DNA of 5,879 nucleotides, from assembly GCA_945483375.1 (NCBI GenBank), contig CALYRQ010000065.1, positions 1 through 5,879 on the forward strand, in the 5' to 3' direction. Within the stretch, counting starts at the first letter, position 1. The number at the start of each line of letters is the position of its first letter. Below the pieces are notes generated by a model. It was not told the origin of the DNA, made no database searches, and saw nothing but the letters and a program-made list of their open reading frames with translations. Below, piece after piece: positions 1-5,670 of the stretch. Origin of the DNA: an uncultured Elusimicrobia bacterium. Lineage in GTDB: Bacteria > Elusimicrobiota > Elusimicrobia > Elusimicrobiales > Elusimicrobiaceae. A program made the position numbers and the translations under genes.

Positions 1-17
1 TTCAGTTCGCTTAACAT
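1..17 (-). CDS. Possible start of next minus-strand gene (partial)
   Basis: On the minus strand an ATG at 17-15 opens a frame reading M-L-S-E-L before the window ends. An AGG (25-27) lies 7 nt upstream of the ATG, which is a good Shine-Dalgarno spacing. It sits directly past the terminator of the upstream transporter gene. Only five full codons are visible, so no function can be given, and the call rests on the ribosome-binding site and position alone. It could equally be chance. Confidence 0.3.
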
Positions 18-30
18 TTGCTTACCTGTT

Positions 31-63
31 AAAAAAAAGCCCCTTGGGCTCGCCAAGGGGCTT
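31..63 (-). terminator. Intrinsic terminator after the 464-aa transporter
   Basis: A perfect 11-bp inverted repeat (37-47 paired with 53-63) encloses a 5-nt loop. Read on the minus strand, the hairpin is followed by an uninterrupted run of T (complement of the A-run 31-38). It starts 9 bp past the stop codon of the minus-strand transporter. This is a classical rho-independent terminator and should end the transporter transcript before the putative gene at the left edge. Confidence 0.93.
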
Positions 64-72
64 ACGTCTATT

Positions 73-1467
73 TTACCAAATATAATAGGCCGGAATGAGC
101 AGCAGCATGGAAAGCGTGATTAAAATAATCTCCAGCCGCAGGAACCATTTTACCCACATCGGGTACGATATCCCCGCCAGGGCCAAAGCGCCCATGGTGA
201 CGGGGGCCGTCGGGATAATGGGGTTGCCCCAACCTTCGCCGAATTGGTAGGCCAAAATAACCGTTTGGCGCGATACGTTGACAAGGTCGCCCAGCGGCAC
301 CATAATCGGCATGGTGAGCACCGCCTGGCCGGAGCCGGAGGCGATAAAAAAGTTCAGAACCGTCTGGATGACGAACATCGCCTGCGAAGCCAAAATGGGG
401 TGCAAGTTGCCCACGCTTTGCGTCATGGCGTGCAGGAACGTATCTAAAATGTGCCCGTTGGTGGCCACGATAACGATGGAGCGCGCCAGCGCCATGAGTA
501 CGCACACGCCTATCATGGATTTGGCACCGTCGATAATAGCGTCGGTGGACTGGTCCAGCGTCAGTTTGCCGAAATACGCGCTGGCGATGGTTACGCCCAA
601 AAATACGGCCGCGATTTCAATCATATACCACTGGTAGCGGATGACGCCGTAAAACAGAATTATCATGCCGATAATAAAAGACGCGATTACCAGTTTGTGC
701 GCGCGGGTTAAGCGGAATGAGGCGTCCACTTCCACGTCGTTGATAATTTTCAGTTCGGCGCGTTTTTCCAGGTCCATTTTATACGTTAAACTTTTGGTGG
801 GGTTTTTGCGCACGCGTTCGCCGTACCAGGTGAAAAACGCGGCCACGACGGACGTGAAAATAAACCAAATGAGCAGGCGGTATTGCCAGCCGGAATACAT
901 GGGCAGTTGGGCGATGGTTTGCGCGATGCCGACGGTAAACGGGTTTACAAACGCGGACGAAAATCCGGTAAACGCGCCGATGAACGGAATTGACATGCCG
1001 ACCACCGTATCATACCCCAGCGAAAGCGCGAGGGGGATGAAAATAGGAATAAAAATGAGGGTTTCCTCTTCCATTCCAAATAGGGCCCCGCACAGCGAAA
1101 ACAGAAACATACATACGGGGATGAAACATTTTTTGTATTGGGGTTTATTGGCGAAGAAAAAGCTCACCTTTTTAATCATCGTGTTGATGGCGCCGGTGCG
1201 TTCGATAATCGTAAACAGCGCGCCGACCACCAGGATGAATGCGATAATTTCCGCGCATTGGGTGAAACCTTCCACCGGGGCGGCCAGAATGTCGCCGATG
1301 TTTTGGGGGGCTTTTTCTACGGCGTGGTAGGAACCCGCCACCGCGTAGGTGCGTCCGTCCGTTTCTACGCGGTCATACTGGCCGGAGGGGACGATCCACG
1401 TCAGCGCGGCCACGAACACCATAATGGAGAACACCAAAAAATAGGTGTTGCACAGCATTTTTTTCAT
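73..1467 (-). CDS. YfcC family membrane transporter (464 aa)
   Basis: This is a polytopic inner-membrane protein of the YfcC / C4-dicarboxylate anaerobic carrier-like (DcuC) superfamily. Members are predicted secondary transporters of carboxylates or basic amino acids; the substrate of this one cannot be told. Recognisable family segments are the N-terminal LTWIVPSGQYD (about 22-32), the cytosolic-loop NPTKSLTY (232-239), NGHILDT (337-343), the ASGSGQAVLTMP stretch (376-387) and the C-terminal FGEGWGNPIIPT motif (409-420). About 11 hydrophobic segments are spread along the chain, including roughly 10-27, 73-89, 114-131, 197-215, 259-276, 318-335 and 441-463. The ATG at 1467 is preceded by AGAGG 13 nt upstream; an ATG three codons further in is less well placed. 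It lies 106 bp downstream of a paralogous transporter on the same strand, with a possible terminator between them, and I see no convincing promoter of its own. It ends at a strong terminator. The family call is firm; the substrate is unknown. Confidence 0.93.
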   Translation of the reverse strand: MKKMLCNTYFLVFSIMVFVAALTWIVPSGQYDRVETDGRTYAVAGSYHAVEKAPQNIGDILAAPVEGFTQCAEIIAFILVVGALFTIIERTGAINTMIKKVSFFFANKPQYKKCFIPVCMFLFSLCGALFGMEEETLIFIPIFIPLALSLGYDTVVGMSIPFIGAFTGFSSAFVNPFTVGIAQTIAQLPMYSGWQYRLLIWFIFTSVVAAFFTWYGERVRKNPTKSLTYKMDLEKRAELKIINDVEVDASFRLTRAHKLVIASFIIGMIILFYGVIRYQWYMIEIAAVFLGVTIASAYFGKLTLDQSTDAIIDGAKSMIGVCVLMALARSIVIVATNGHILDTFLHAMTQSVGNLHPILASQAMFVIQTVLNFFIASGSGQAVLTMPIMVPLGDLVNVSRQTVILAYQFGEGWGNPIIPTAPVTMGALALAGISYPMWVKWFLRLEIILITLSMLLLIPAYYIW

Positions 1468-1519
1468 TTACTTTTGTTTTCCTCTTTCTCGTACAAGTTG
1501 GTACGTCTTTTTTGCAAGC

Positions 1520-1564
1520 AAAAAGCGTCCCCCCGGCTCAAACAAAATAAATGCGAGGGGACGC
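1520..1564 (-). terminator. Possible terminator/attenuator between the two transporter genes
   Basis: An 8-bp perfect GC-rich inverted repeat (1525-1532 with 1557-1564) has a long 24-nt loop. On the minus strand it is followed by five T (complement of 1520-1524). It begins 9 bp past the stop codon of the 488-aa transporter. The geometry is that of an intrinsic terminator, but the long loop and short T-run suggest it is leaky. No good promoter is visible between it and the next start codon, so partial read-through may supply the downstream gene. Confidence 0.5.
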
Positions 1565-1573
1565 AAAAACGGC

Positions 1574-3040
1574 TTATTGCCACTTCATCAAATACGGCGG
1601 TACTAACAGCGCGAAGGACAATAAATACATTACAATCAAAAGCGGCAGCATCCATTTCAGCCATTTTGGGTACGCAATGCGCGCAAAGCCGATGGCGGCG
1701 ATGGTTACGGGGTCGGTGGGAATGACCATATTCATCCAGCTTCCGCCCAGTTGGAAGGCCAGCACCATGGTTTGGCGCGTAATGCCGATTAAGTCCGCCA
1801 GCGGCGCCAAAATGGGCATCGTCAGCACGGCTTTGCCGGAGCCGGAGGGGATGAAAAAGTCGATAATCGTTTGCAGCATCATGGCCGCCCAGGACGCGCA
1901 CACCGGATGCAGATGTTTAATGCCGGAGGACATCCAGTCCAAGAGCGTATCCAAAATGTGCCCGTTGTTGGCGATAATGACGATGGCCTGCGCAAAGCAT
2001 AAAAGCATGGCGATTTCGGCCATGCCGCGCACGCCGTCGAAAAACGCGTCGTTAAATTTTTGCATGCTCATGTTGCCCAAAAATCCGCACAAAAAGCCTA
2101 CGCCTAAAAACAGCGCGGCGATTTCCGTAATGTACCAGCCGGATTCTTCCAATTTCAGCAGGGTCATCAGATCCACGCCCCACAGGTCGTTAATCAACGC
2201 GCAGAGCTGCGGTTTCAGTACGCCGATAATCAGCCCCAGCATGCCCAGCCCGAATGCAATCAGCACCCATTTTTGGCGTTTGGTCATGCGGGTTTCCTGC
2301 TTATTCATTTTGAGCTCTTTGCGTTTTTCGATGTCGAACTCGTAGGTTAAACTTTTGGTGGGGTCTTTGCGGATTTTGCGCGCATATACGCTTAACCACG
2401 TAATAACCACCGTCGTGCAGATAATCCAGATAATAAAGCGGTAGCCGATGCCGGAATACAGCGGCACCTGGGCGATGCCCTGCGCGATGCCTACGGTAAA
2501 CGGATTGGTAAACGCGGCGGCAAAGCCTACGCCCGCGCCGATAAACGGAATGGCGGTGCCGAGGGCGGAGTCATACCCCAGGGAAAGCGCAAGCGGGATA
2601 AAAATGGGGATAAAGATAAGCGCCTCTTCGCACATGCCGAAGGTGGCCCCGCACAGCGAAAATACAATTACCCCTAACGGAATAAACAGAAAACGCAGAT
2701 TCGGCCGTCTTTGAAAGAACCCACTGGCGGCCTGGATGCCCGCGGTAATGGCGCCCGTTTTTTCCACTACGGCCAGTACGCCGCCGATGACGAGCAGGAA
2801 CACAATCACTTCGGCCGTGTTGGCAAAACCTTGCACGGGGGCTTTTAACACGTCGAACAAACCTTGCGGATTGGCCGGCACGGCGTGATACGTTCCGGCG
2901 ACGACTACCTGCCGCCCGTCCACGTCCATTTTGTCATACGCGCCGCTGGGCACAATCCAGGTCAGCGCGGCCACGGCCGCAATAATGGACAGAATAATCG
3001 CGAACGTGTTGAGTTTGATTTTGGACAGAATTTTAGACAT
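1574..3040 (-). CDS. YfcC family membrane transporter, paralogue with extra loop (488 aa)
   Basis: This is a second YfcC/DcuC-superfamily secondary transporter, clearly homologous along its whole length to the next gene downstream. Shared blocks include LTWIVPSGAYD (26-36), LIFIPIFIPLALSLGYD (141-157), NPFTVGIAQ (179-187), DPTKSLTY (226-233), NGHILDT (359-365) and SGSGKAVLTMP (399-409). It differs in two ways. About 23 extra residues (roughly 278-300) sit between two membrane segments. The C-terminal motif reads LGGSWMN..IPTDP (431-444), lacking the acidic residue the paralogue has at the GEG position but carrying Asp443. The ATG at 3040 has an AGAGG 15 nt upstream and a closer GGAAAAG. The AT-rich upstream region has only weak promoter matches (for example TTGCTA, 16 nt, TAATAG within 3112-3085). 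It is probably the first gene of a two-gene transporter unit. The substrate is unknown; an amino acid or carboxylate is inferred from the family only. Confidence 0.93.
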   Translation of the reverse strand: MSKILSKIKLNTFAIILSIIAAVAALTWIVPSGAYDKMDVDGRQVVVAGTYHAVPANPQGLFDVLKAPVQGFANTAEVIVFLLVIGGVLAVVEKTGAITAGIQAASGFFQRRPNLRFLFIPLGVIVFSLCGATFGMCEEALIFIPIFIPLALSLGYDSALGTAIPFIGAGVGFAAAFTNPFTVGIAQGIAQVPLYSGIGYRFIIWIICTTVVITWLSVYARKIRKDPTKSLTYEFDIEKRKELKMNKQETRMTKRQKWVLIAFGLGMLGLIIGVLKPQLCALINDLWGVDLMTLLKLEESGWYITEIAALFLGVGFLCGFLGNMSMQKFNDAFFDGVRGMAEIAMLLCFAQAIVIIANNGHILDTLLDWMSSGIKHLHPVCASWAAMMLQTIIDFFIPSGSGKAVLTMPILAPLADLIGITRQTMVLAFQLGGSWMNMVIPTDPVTIAAIGFARIAYPKWLKWMLPLLIVMYLLSFALLVPPYLMKWQ

Positions 3041-3149
3041 TTCTTTTCCGTTTTTCCTCTGTTTTTTAGTTGAGTTGCAACAAACTATTATTTTACTAAA
3101 TATCTATAGCAAAACAGTAAAAAAATTTGGGCGGAAAAAAACGGGACCG

Positions 3150-3169
3150 GGCCCAGCCGCCTCTGGGCC
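3150..3169. repeat. GC-rich hairpin / inverted repeat
   Basis: A perfect 7-bp inverted repeat, GGCCCAG and CTGGGCC, has a 6-nt loop. It lies 9 bp upstream of the -35 box of the rightward promoter. It is not followed directly by a T-run on either strand; on the minus strand a T7 run begins 8 nt later. It is therefore a poor terminator candidate. It could be a regulator-binding palindrome or a structural element. Confidence 0.55.
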
Positions 3170-3178
3170 AAAAGACCC

Positions 3179-3207
3179 TTGATAGACGGTACAAAAAACG
3201 GTATAGT
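3179..3207 (+). promoter_or_regulatory. Sigma70-like promoter for the secreted-protein gene
   Basis: The -35 box TTGATA (3179-3184) and -10 box TATAGT (3202-3207) are separated by an optimal 17-nt spacer. The expected transcription start is near 3214, which gives a leader of about 27 nt carrying the GGAGG ribosome-binding site at 3233-3237. The match is good to both hexamers and position fits the single downstream gene. Confidence 0.75.
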
Positions 3208-3240
3208 ATAAAAAATAAATTTACTTTTTATCGGAGGCTT

Positions 3241-4197
3241 ATGAGAGTTCTGTTGGCGTTTTCTTTATGTTTATTTATTGGTGCGTCTTCAGCGCAGGCT
3301 CAGGGATGGAGAAATTTTTTGCGTCTTCCTTCTCTTTCTTCCAAAGCGTTGTCTGTGGCGCAGCGCCGGGTAATTGTAAGCAACTATTCCGCAAACATTA
3401 GCCGTATCACTGCGGCAAACCGTTTAAATTTAGCCGCAACCCAAATTCCCATGTTAGAACGTTCCTTAAAAACGTATTATAAATCCGTTTCCCATCATTT
3501 GCCGGCTATTTCCGCCAAACCCATGAACGCGGCCATTAACACGCTGGAAGAATTCTCCCTTTCTCTTCCGGCTTCGTTAAAAGCGGACCCTTTTTTCAGC
3601 CGCAACATTTCTAACGGCGCGATGGAAGCATATCTGGCCGCCCAAATGGCCGACGCCTGGGGCAACTGGCTGGCAAACGCCGCCGGAGAACATCCTACTT
3701 TTGAAGCGGAAGTGTCGTCTTCCGAAATCAAAGCCGCCAAACAGGTGTACCGTGAACTGTCTTCCAACTTTAAGAAACTTTATGACGCTCTTCCCGCAGA
3801 AGACAAAGACTTGTCCGCCCAGCTTTCCCGCGTGCTCACCGACGTTGCACAAACGACCGGCTGGAACGAAGAGGTAATGGGCAGCCTGGAGGTTTACTTC
3901 CAACAGGTGATGAAAACTTTTCTTAATAAGCAGGGCAATTTAACCATGACGGAATTTCTGCAGGCGTATGATGTGTTGGCCGTGGCTTCCGAAGTCGGCG
4001 GTCGTTACCTGCACCGTATGGAAGGCGGGGCTTCTTCCCTGCCGCTTTTCTTGCTTATAGAAAGCGTCCAGCGCGTCAAAAACAACTTGGCGTATGGGAT
4101 GGTTCCTTCTAAAAACTCCGCGCGCGCCCAGCGTTTAACCCGGTGGTATGAAGCAATTTTATCGCCCAGCCGGGTGGTTTCGCAATCTGCCAATTAA
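3241..4197 (+). CDS. Secreted helical protein of unknown function (318 aa)
   Basis: I do not recognise the family. Residues 1-20 form a classical Sec signal peptide: Arg2, a hydrophobic core (3-14) and an A-Q-A cleavage site before Gln21. No lipobox is present, so a soluble periplasmic or secreted protein is expected. The mature part (about 298 aa) has no cysteine, no further membrane segment and a composition typical of an all-helical protein (rich in Ala, Leu, Ser, Lys, Glu), with a Ser-rich stretch around 31-50. The ATG at 3241 is chosen because it starts the signal peptide and follows GGAGG, although the spacing is tight at 3 nt; the upstream in-frame TTG at 3127 would bury the signal. 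The gene is monocistronic, with its own promoter at 3179-3207 and a terminator immediately after the stop. It runs divergent from the transporters, so any functional link to them is speculative. Confidence 0.88.
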   Translation: MRVLLAFSLCLFIGASSAQAQGWRNFLRLPSLSSKALSVAQRRVIVSNYSANISRITAANRLNLAATQIPMLERSLKTYYKSVSHHLPAISAKPMNAAINTLEEFSLSLPASLKADPFFSRNISNGAMEAYLAAQMADAWGNWLANAAGEHPTFEAEVSSSEIKAAKQVYRELSSNFKKLYDALPAEDKDLSAQLSRVLTDVAQTTGWNEEVMGSLEVYFQQVMKTFLNKQGNLTMTEFLQAYDVLAVASEVGGRYLHRMEGGASSLPLFLLIESVQRVKNNLAYGMVPSKNSARAQRLTRWYEAILSPSRVVSQSAN

Positions 4198-4200
4198 TAT

Positions 4201-4224
4201 AAGGCCCCTTCGGGGGCCTTTTTT
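4201..4224 (+). terminator. UUCG-loop intrinsic terminator
   Basis: An 8-bp perfect stem (4201-4208 with 4213-4220) is closed by a TTCG tetraloop, giving an extra-stable UUCG hairpin in RNA. The 3' arm merges into a six-T tract (4219-4224). It starts 3 bp after the stop codon of the secreted-protein gene and separates it from the rsmI operon. Confidence 0.95.
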
Positions 4225-4280
4225 ATGCATACTTTGAAAATACCCCGGGGGATTTTATGCCCGCCCGGCCGTTAAACCGT

Positions 4281-4310
4281 TTGCCGGGATCATACGGGGT
4301 GCGTTCTAAT
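4281..4310 (+). promoter_or_regulatory. Candidate promoter of the rsmI-tsaC operon
   Basis: TTGCCG (4281-4286) and TCTAAT (4305-4310, five of six matches to TATAAT) are spaced by 18 nt. Transcription would begin near 4317, about 12 nt before the rsmI ATG at 4329. A second -10-like hexamer, TATACT, lies at 4315-4320 but has no matching -35. A 6-bp inverted repeat (4264-4269 with 4283-4288) overlaps the -35 box. The placement argues against the upstream in-frame ATG at 4257 as the rsmI start. Confidence 0.4.
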
Positions 4311-4328
4311 TTTATATACTTTTACTAT

Positions 4329-5042
4329 ATGCTTTACATTGTTCCCACGCCTATCGGCAATTTGCAGGATATTACGCTGCGCGCGCTGGAAACGCTCAAA
4401 ACGGCCGACGCCGTTCTGTGCGAAGATACTCGCCGCACCCAAATTTTGCTTTCCCATTTCGGTATTTCCAAGCCTACGTACCGTTATAACGAAAATGACG
4501 AACGTTCCGTCGCCCGCTGTTTGGACGCTTTAAAAAGCGGCAAAACGTGTGCCCTGGTGTCGGACTGCGGCACCCCGTGCATTTCGGACCCGGGCTGGAA
4601 ACTGGTTAAAGAAGCCGTGGCGGCGGGGATAAAAGTTTCGTCGCTTCCCGGCCCGAGCGCGGTGGCGTGTGCGCTGGCCGGCGCGGGCATTACGGGCGGC
4701 GCGTTTACGTTTTTGGGTTTTTTGCCACGCAAACCCGGTAAAGCCGCCAAGATGATTGCCTCCGCCTACGGGTTGGACGTGCCCGTCGTGCTGTATGAAT
4801 CCCCGTACCGCGTGGTGAAAATGCTGGAGCTGATTGCCAAAACCCTGGGGAATAATACGCCCGTCATTTTGGCGCGCGAACTTTCCAAGGTGTACGAGGA
4901 ATGGCTGCGCGGCACGGCGCGGAGTTTGGCGGACGGATTGTCCAAAAAAAATAAAGTACAGGGCGAATTTGTAATGATTATTGACCGTCCGGCCGCGCCG
5001 GAACGGGAGGATGAAAATGACGGGCAAGACGCATATTTTTAA
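4329..5042 (+). CDS. rsmI: 16S rRNA (cytidine1402-2'-O)-methyltransferase RsmI, short form
   Basis: RsmI uses S-adenosylmethionine to methylate the ribose of C1402 in the 16S rRNA decoding centre. It belongs to the tetrapyrrole-methylase-fold family. Family motifs appear in order: PTPIGNLQDIT (6-16), CEDTRRT (31-37), SDCGTPCISDPG (78-89), LPGPSA (106-111), GFLPRK (120-125), YESPYR (146-151), ARELSKVYEEWLRG (172-185) and GEFVMII (212-218). At 237 aa it is clearly shorter than the 286 or so aa of E. coli RsmI: the chain ends in an acidic tail just after the methylase domain, so the usual small C-terminal helical domain is missing. The start at 4329 matches where homologues begin (MLYIVPTPIG). 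An in-frame ATG at 4257 preceded by GGGGGA would add 24 residues, but a promoter-like element lies inside that stretch. No Shine-Dalgarno precedes 4329, so translation from a very short leader is possible. Its 3' end overlaps tsaC by 26 bp. Confidence 0.94.
   Translation: MLYIVPTPIGNLQDITLRALETLKTADAVLCEDTRRTQILLSHFGISKPTYRYNENDERSVARCLDALKSGKTCALVSDCGTPCISDPGWKLVKEAVAAGIKVSSLPGPSAVACALAGAGITGGAFTFLGFLPRKPGKAAKMIASAYGLDVPVVLYESPYRVVKMLELIAKTLGNNTPVILARELSKVYEEWLRGTARSLADGLSKKNKVQGEFVMIIDRPAAPEREDENDGQDAYF
5005..5010 (+). promoter_or_regulatory. Ribosome-binding site of tsaC inside rsmI
   Basis: GGGAGG lies within the last codons of rsmI. It abuts an ATG at 5011 (zero spacing) but stands 6 nt before the ATG at 5017, which is ideal. 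It therefore decides the tsaC start at 5017 and implies that tsaC is translated in coupling with rsmI. Confidence 0.75.
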
Positions 5043-5658
5043 TGCGGCGGAAATAACGCCGGAAATTTTGGCGCAGGCCGTGCACGAAATTGAAGCCGGC
5101 GCAGTGGCCGTCGTACCCACCGATACGGTGTATGGCATCGGTACGGGTGCGTTTTGCGAAGCGTCTATAGAGCGGATTTATAAAATTAAAGAGCGTCCTG
5201 CCACGAGCCCGCTGCAAATTTTAACGGGTTCTTTGGAACAGGCGCGTAAAACGGCAACGTTTACGCCGGGTGCGGAGCGGCTCGCGCAGGCTTTTTGGCC
5301 CGGGGGACTTACAATGATTTTGCCTCCGTCCGAAAAAGGCCGCGCTCTTACGCGCGGATTTGCGGGGCTCGGGCTGCGCGTGCCGGGAAATCCGTTTTTG
5401 GTTTCGTTGCTTAAAGCGATGGAACCCCCGCTTGCCTGTACAAGCGCCAATTTGCACGGCCAGCCGGTATTGACGGACGAAGCGGAAGTGCTGAAAACGT
5501 TTGACGGAAAAGTTGATTTTATTTTTTTAGGCGGTTCGTTAAGTCCCACGGCCTCCAGCGTGGCGGATTTAACGGCGGAACCGATTTTGTTGCGGGAAGG
5601 GAGCGTGCCGCGCGCGGAGTTGGAACGCGTGTGGGGTGGGTCTTTTCGCGTTAAATAA
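5017..5658 (+). CDS. tsaC: L-threonylcarbamoyladenylate synthase (TsaC/Sua5/YrdC family)
   Basis: This cytosolic enzyme makes threonylcarbamoyl-AMP from threonine, bicarbonate and ATP, the first step of the t6A37 modification of ANN-decoding tRNAs; transfer to tRNA is done by TsaD with partners not in this window. The YrdC fold is shown by PTDTVYGIG (34-42), the KIKERP segment (56-61, family K-x-R-P) followed by PLQIL (65-69), WPGGLTM (94-100), LRVPGNP (120-126), TSANLHGQP (142-150, the S-x-N motif), ASSVADL (169-175) and REGSVP (193-198). At 213 aa it is the single-domain TsaC type, without the C-terminal Sua5 domain found in longer homologues of about 340 aa. The start at 5017 is set by GGGAGG at 5005-5010; ATG 5011 would add only two residues. 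It overlaps rsmI by 26 bp and is followed after 12 bp by the next gene, so it is mid-operon. Confidence 0.94.
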   Translation: MTGKTHIFNAAEITPEILAQAVHEIEAGAVAVVPTDTVYGIGTGAFCEASIERIYKIKERPATSPLQILTGSLEQARKTATFTPGAERLAQAFWPGGLTMILPPSEKGRALTRGFAGLGLRVPGNPFLVSLLKAMEPPLACTSANLHGQPVLTDEAEVLKTFDGKVDFIFLGGSLSPTASSVADLTAEPILLREGSVPRAELERVWGGSFRVK

Positions 5659-5670
5659 CGGAGAAATCTT

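Larger units (their letters stand above)
3041..3240. other. Divergent intergenic region between transporter and secreted-protein genes
   Basis: These 200 bp separate two divergently transcribed genes. The left part (3041-3125) is very AT-rich and should hold the minus-strand transporter promoter. Candidates there are only weak: TTGCTA/TAATAG with a 16-nt spacer, or an extended -10-like TGCTATAGA. The centre (3141-3180) is abruptly GC-rich and contains a hairpin. The right part holds a good rightward promoter and a GGAGG ribosome-binding site. The frame of the rightward gene stays open back to 3127 through a TTG, but that stretch lacks a ribosome-binding site and contains the promoter, so it is treated as non-coding. 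Confidence 0.6.

Noticed and set aside
665..1330. Long open frame on the plus strand (221 codons) across the downstream transporter
   Set aside because: It is antisense to a clear YfcC gene, its translation has no recognisable domain or membrane pattern, and it mirrors the codon bias of the real gene.
1491..1504. Operator-like palindrome GTACAAGTTGGTAC
   Set aside because: Only the outer four bases and one inner pair match; this is too short and imperfect to call a regulator site without comparison to relatives.
1551..2345. Plus-strand open frame of 264 codons across the upstream transporter
   Set aside because: It is a shadow of the well-supported minus-strand transporter; the residue composition is irregular and no ribosome-binding site was seen.
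3127..3240. N-terminal extension of the secreted protein from a TTG at 3127
   Set aside because: The extension would bury a textbook signal peptide, has no ribosome-binding site, and contains the hairpin and the promoter of the gene.
4264..4288. Stem CCCGGC/GCCGGG as a riboswitch or leader structure for rsmI
   Set aside because: It is only six base pairs with a 13-nt loop, and it lies upstream of the likely transcription start, so it would not be in the mRNA.
4981..5016. tsaC start at TTG 4981 or ATG 5011
   Set aside because: GGGAGG at 5005-5010 is ideally spaced only for ATG 5017, and the residues before it do not resemble the family's N-terminus.
4530..5138. Minus-strand open frame of 202 codons opposite rsmI and tsaC
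   Set aside because: It crosses two firmly identified plus-strand genes and its translation is rich in His, Arg and Gly, as expected for an antisense shadow.
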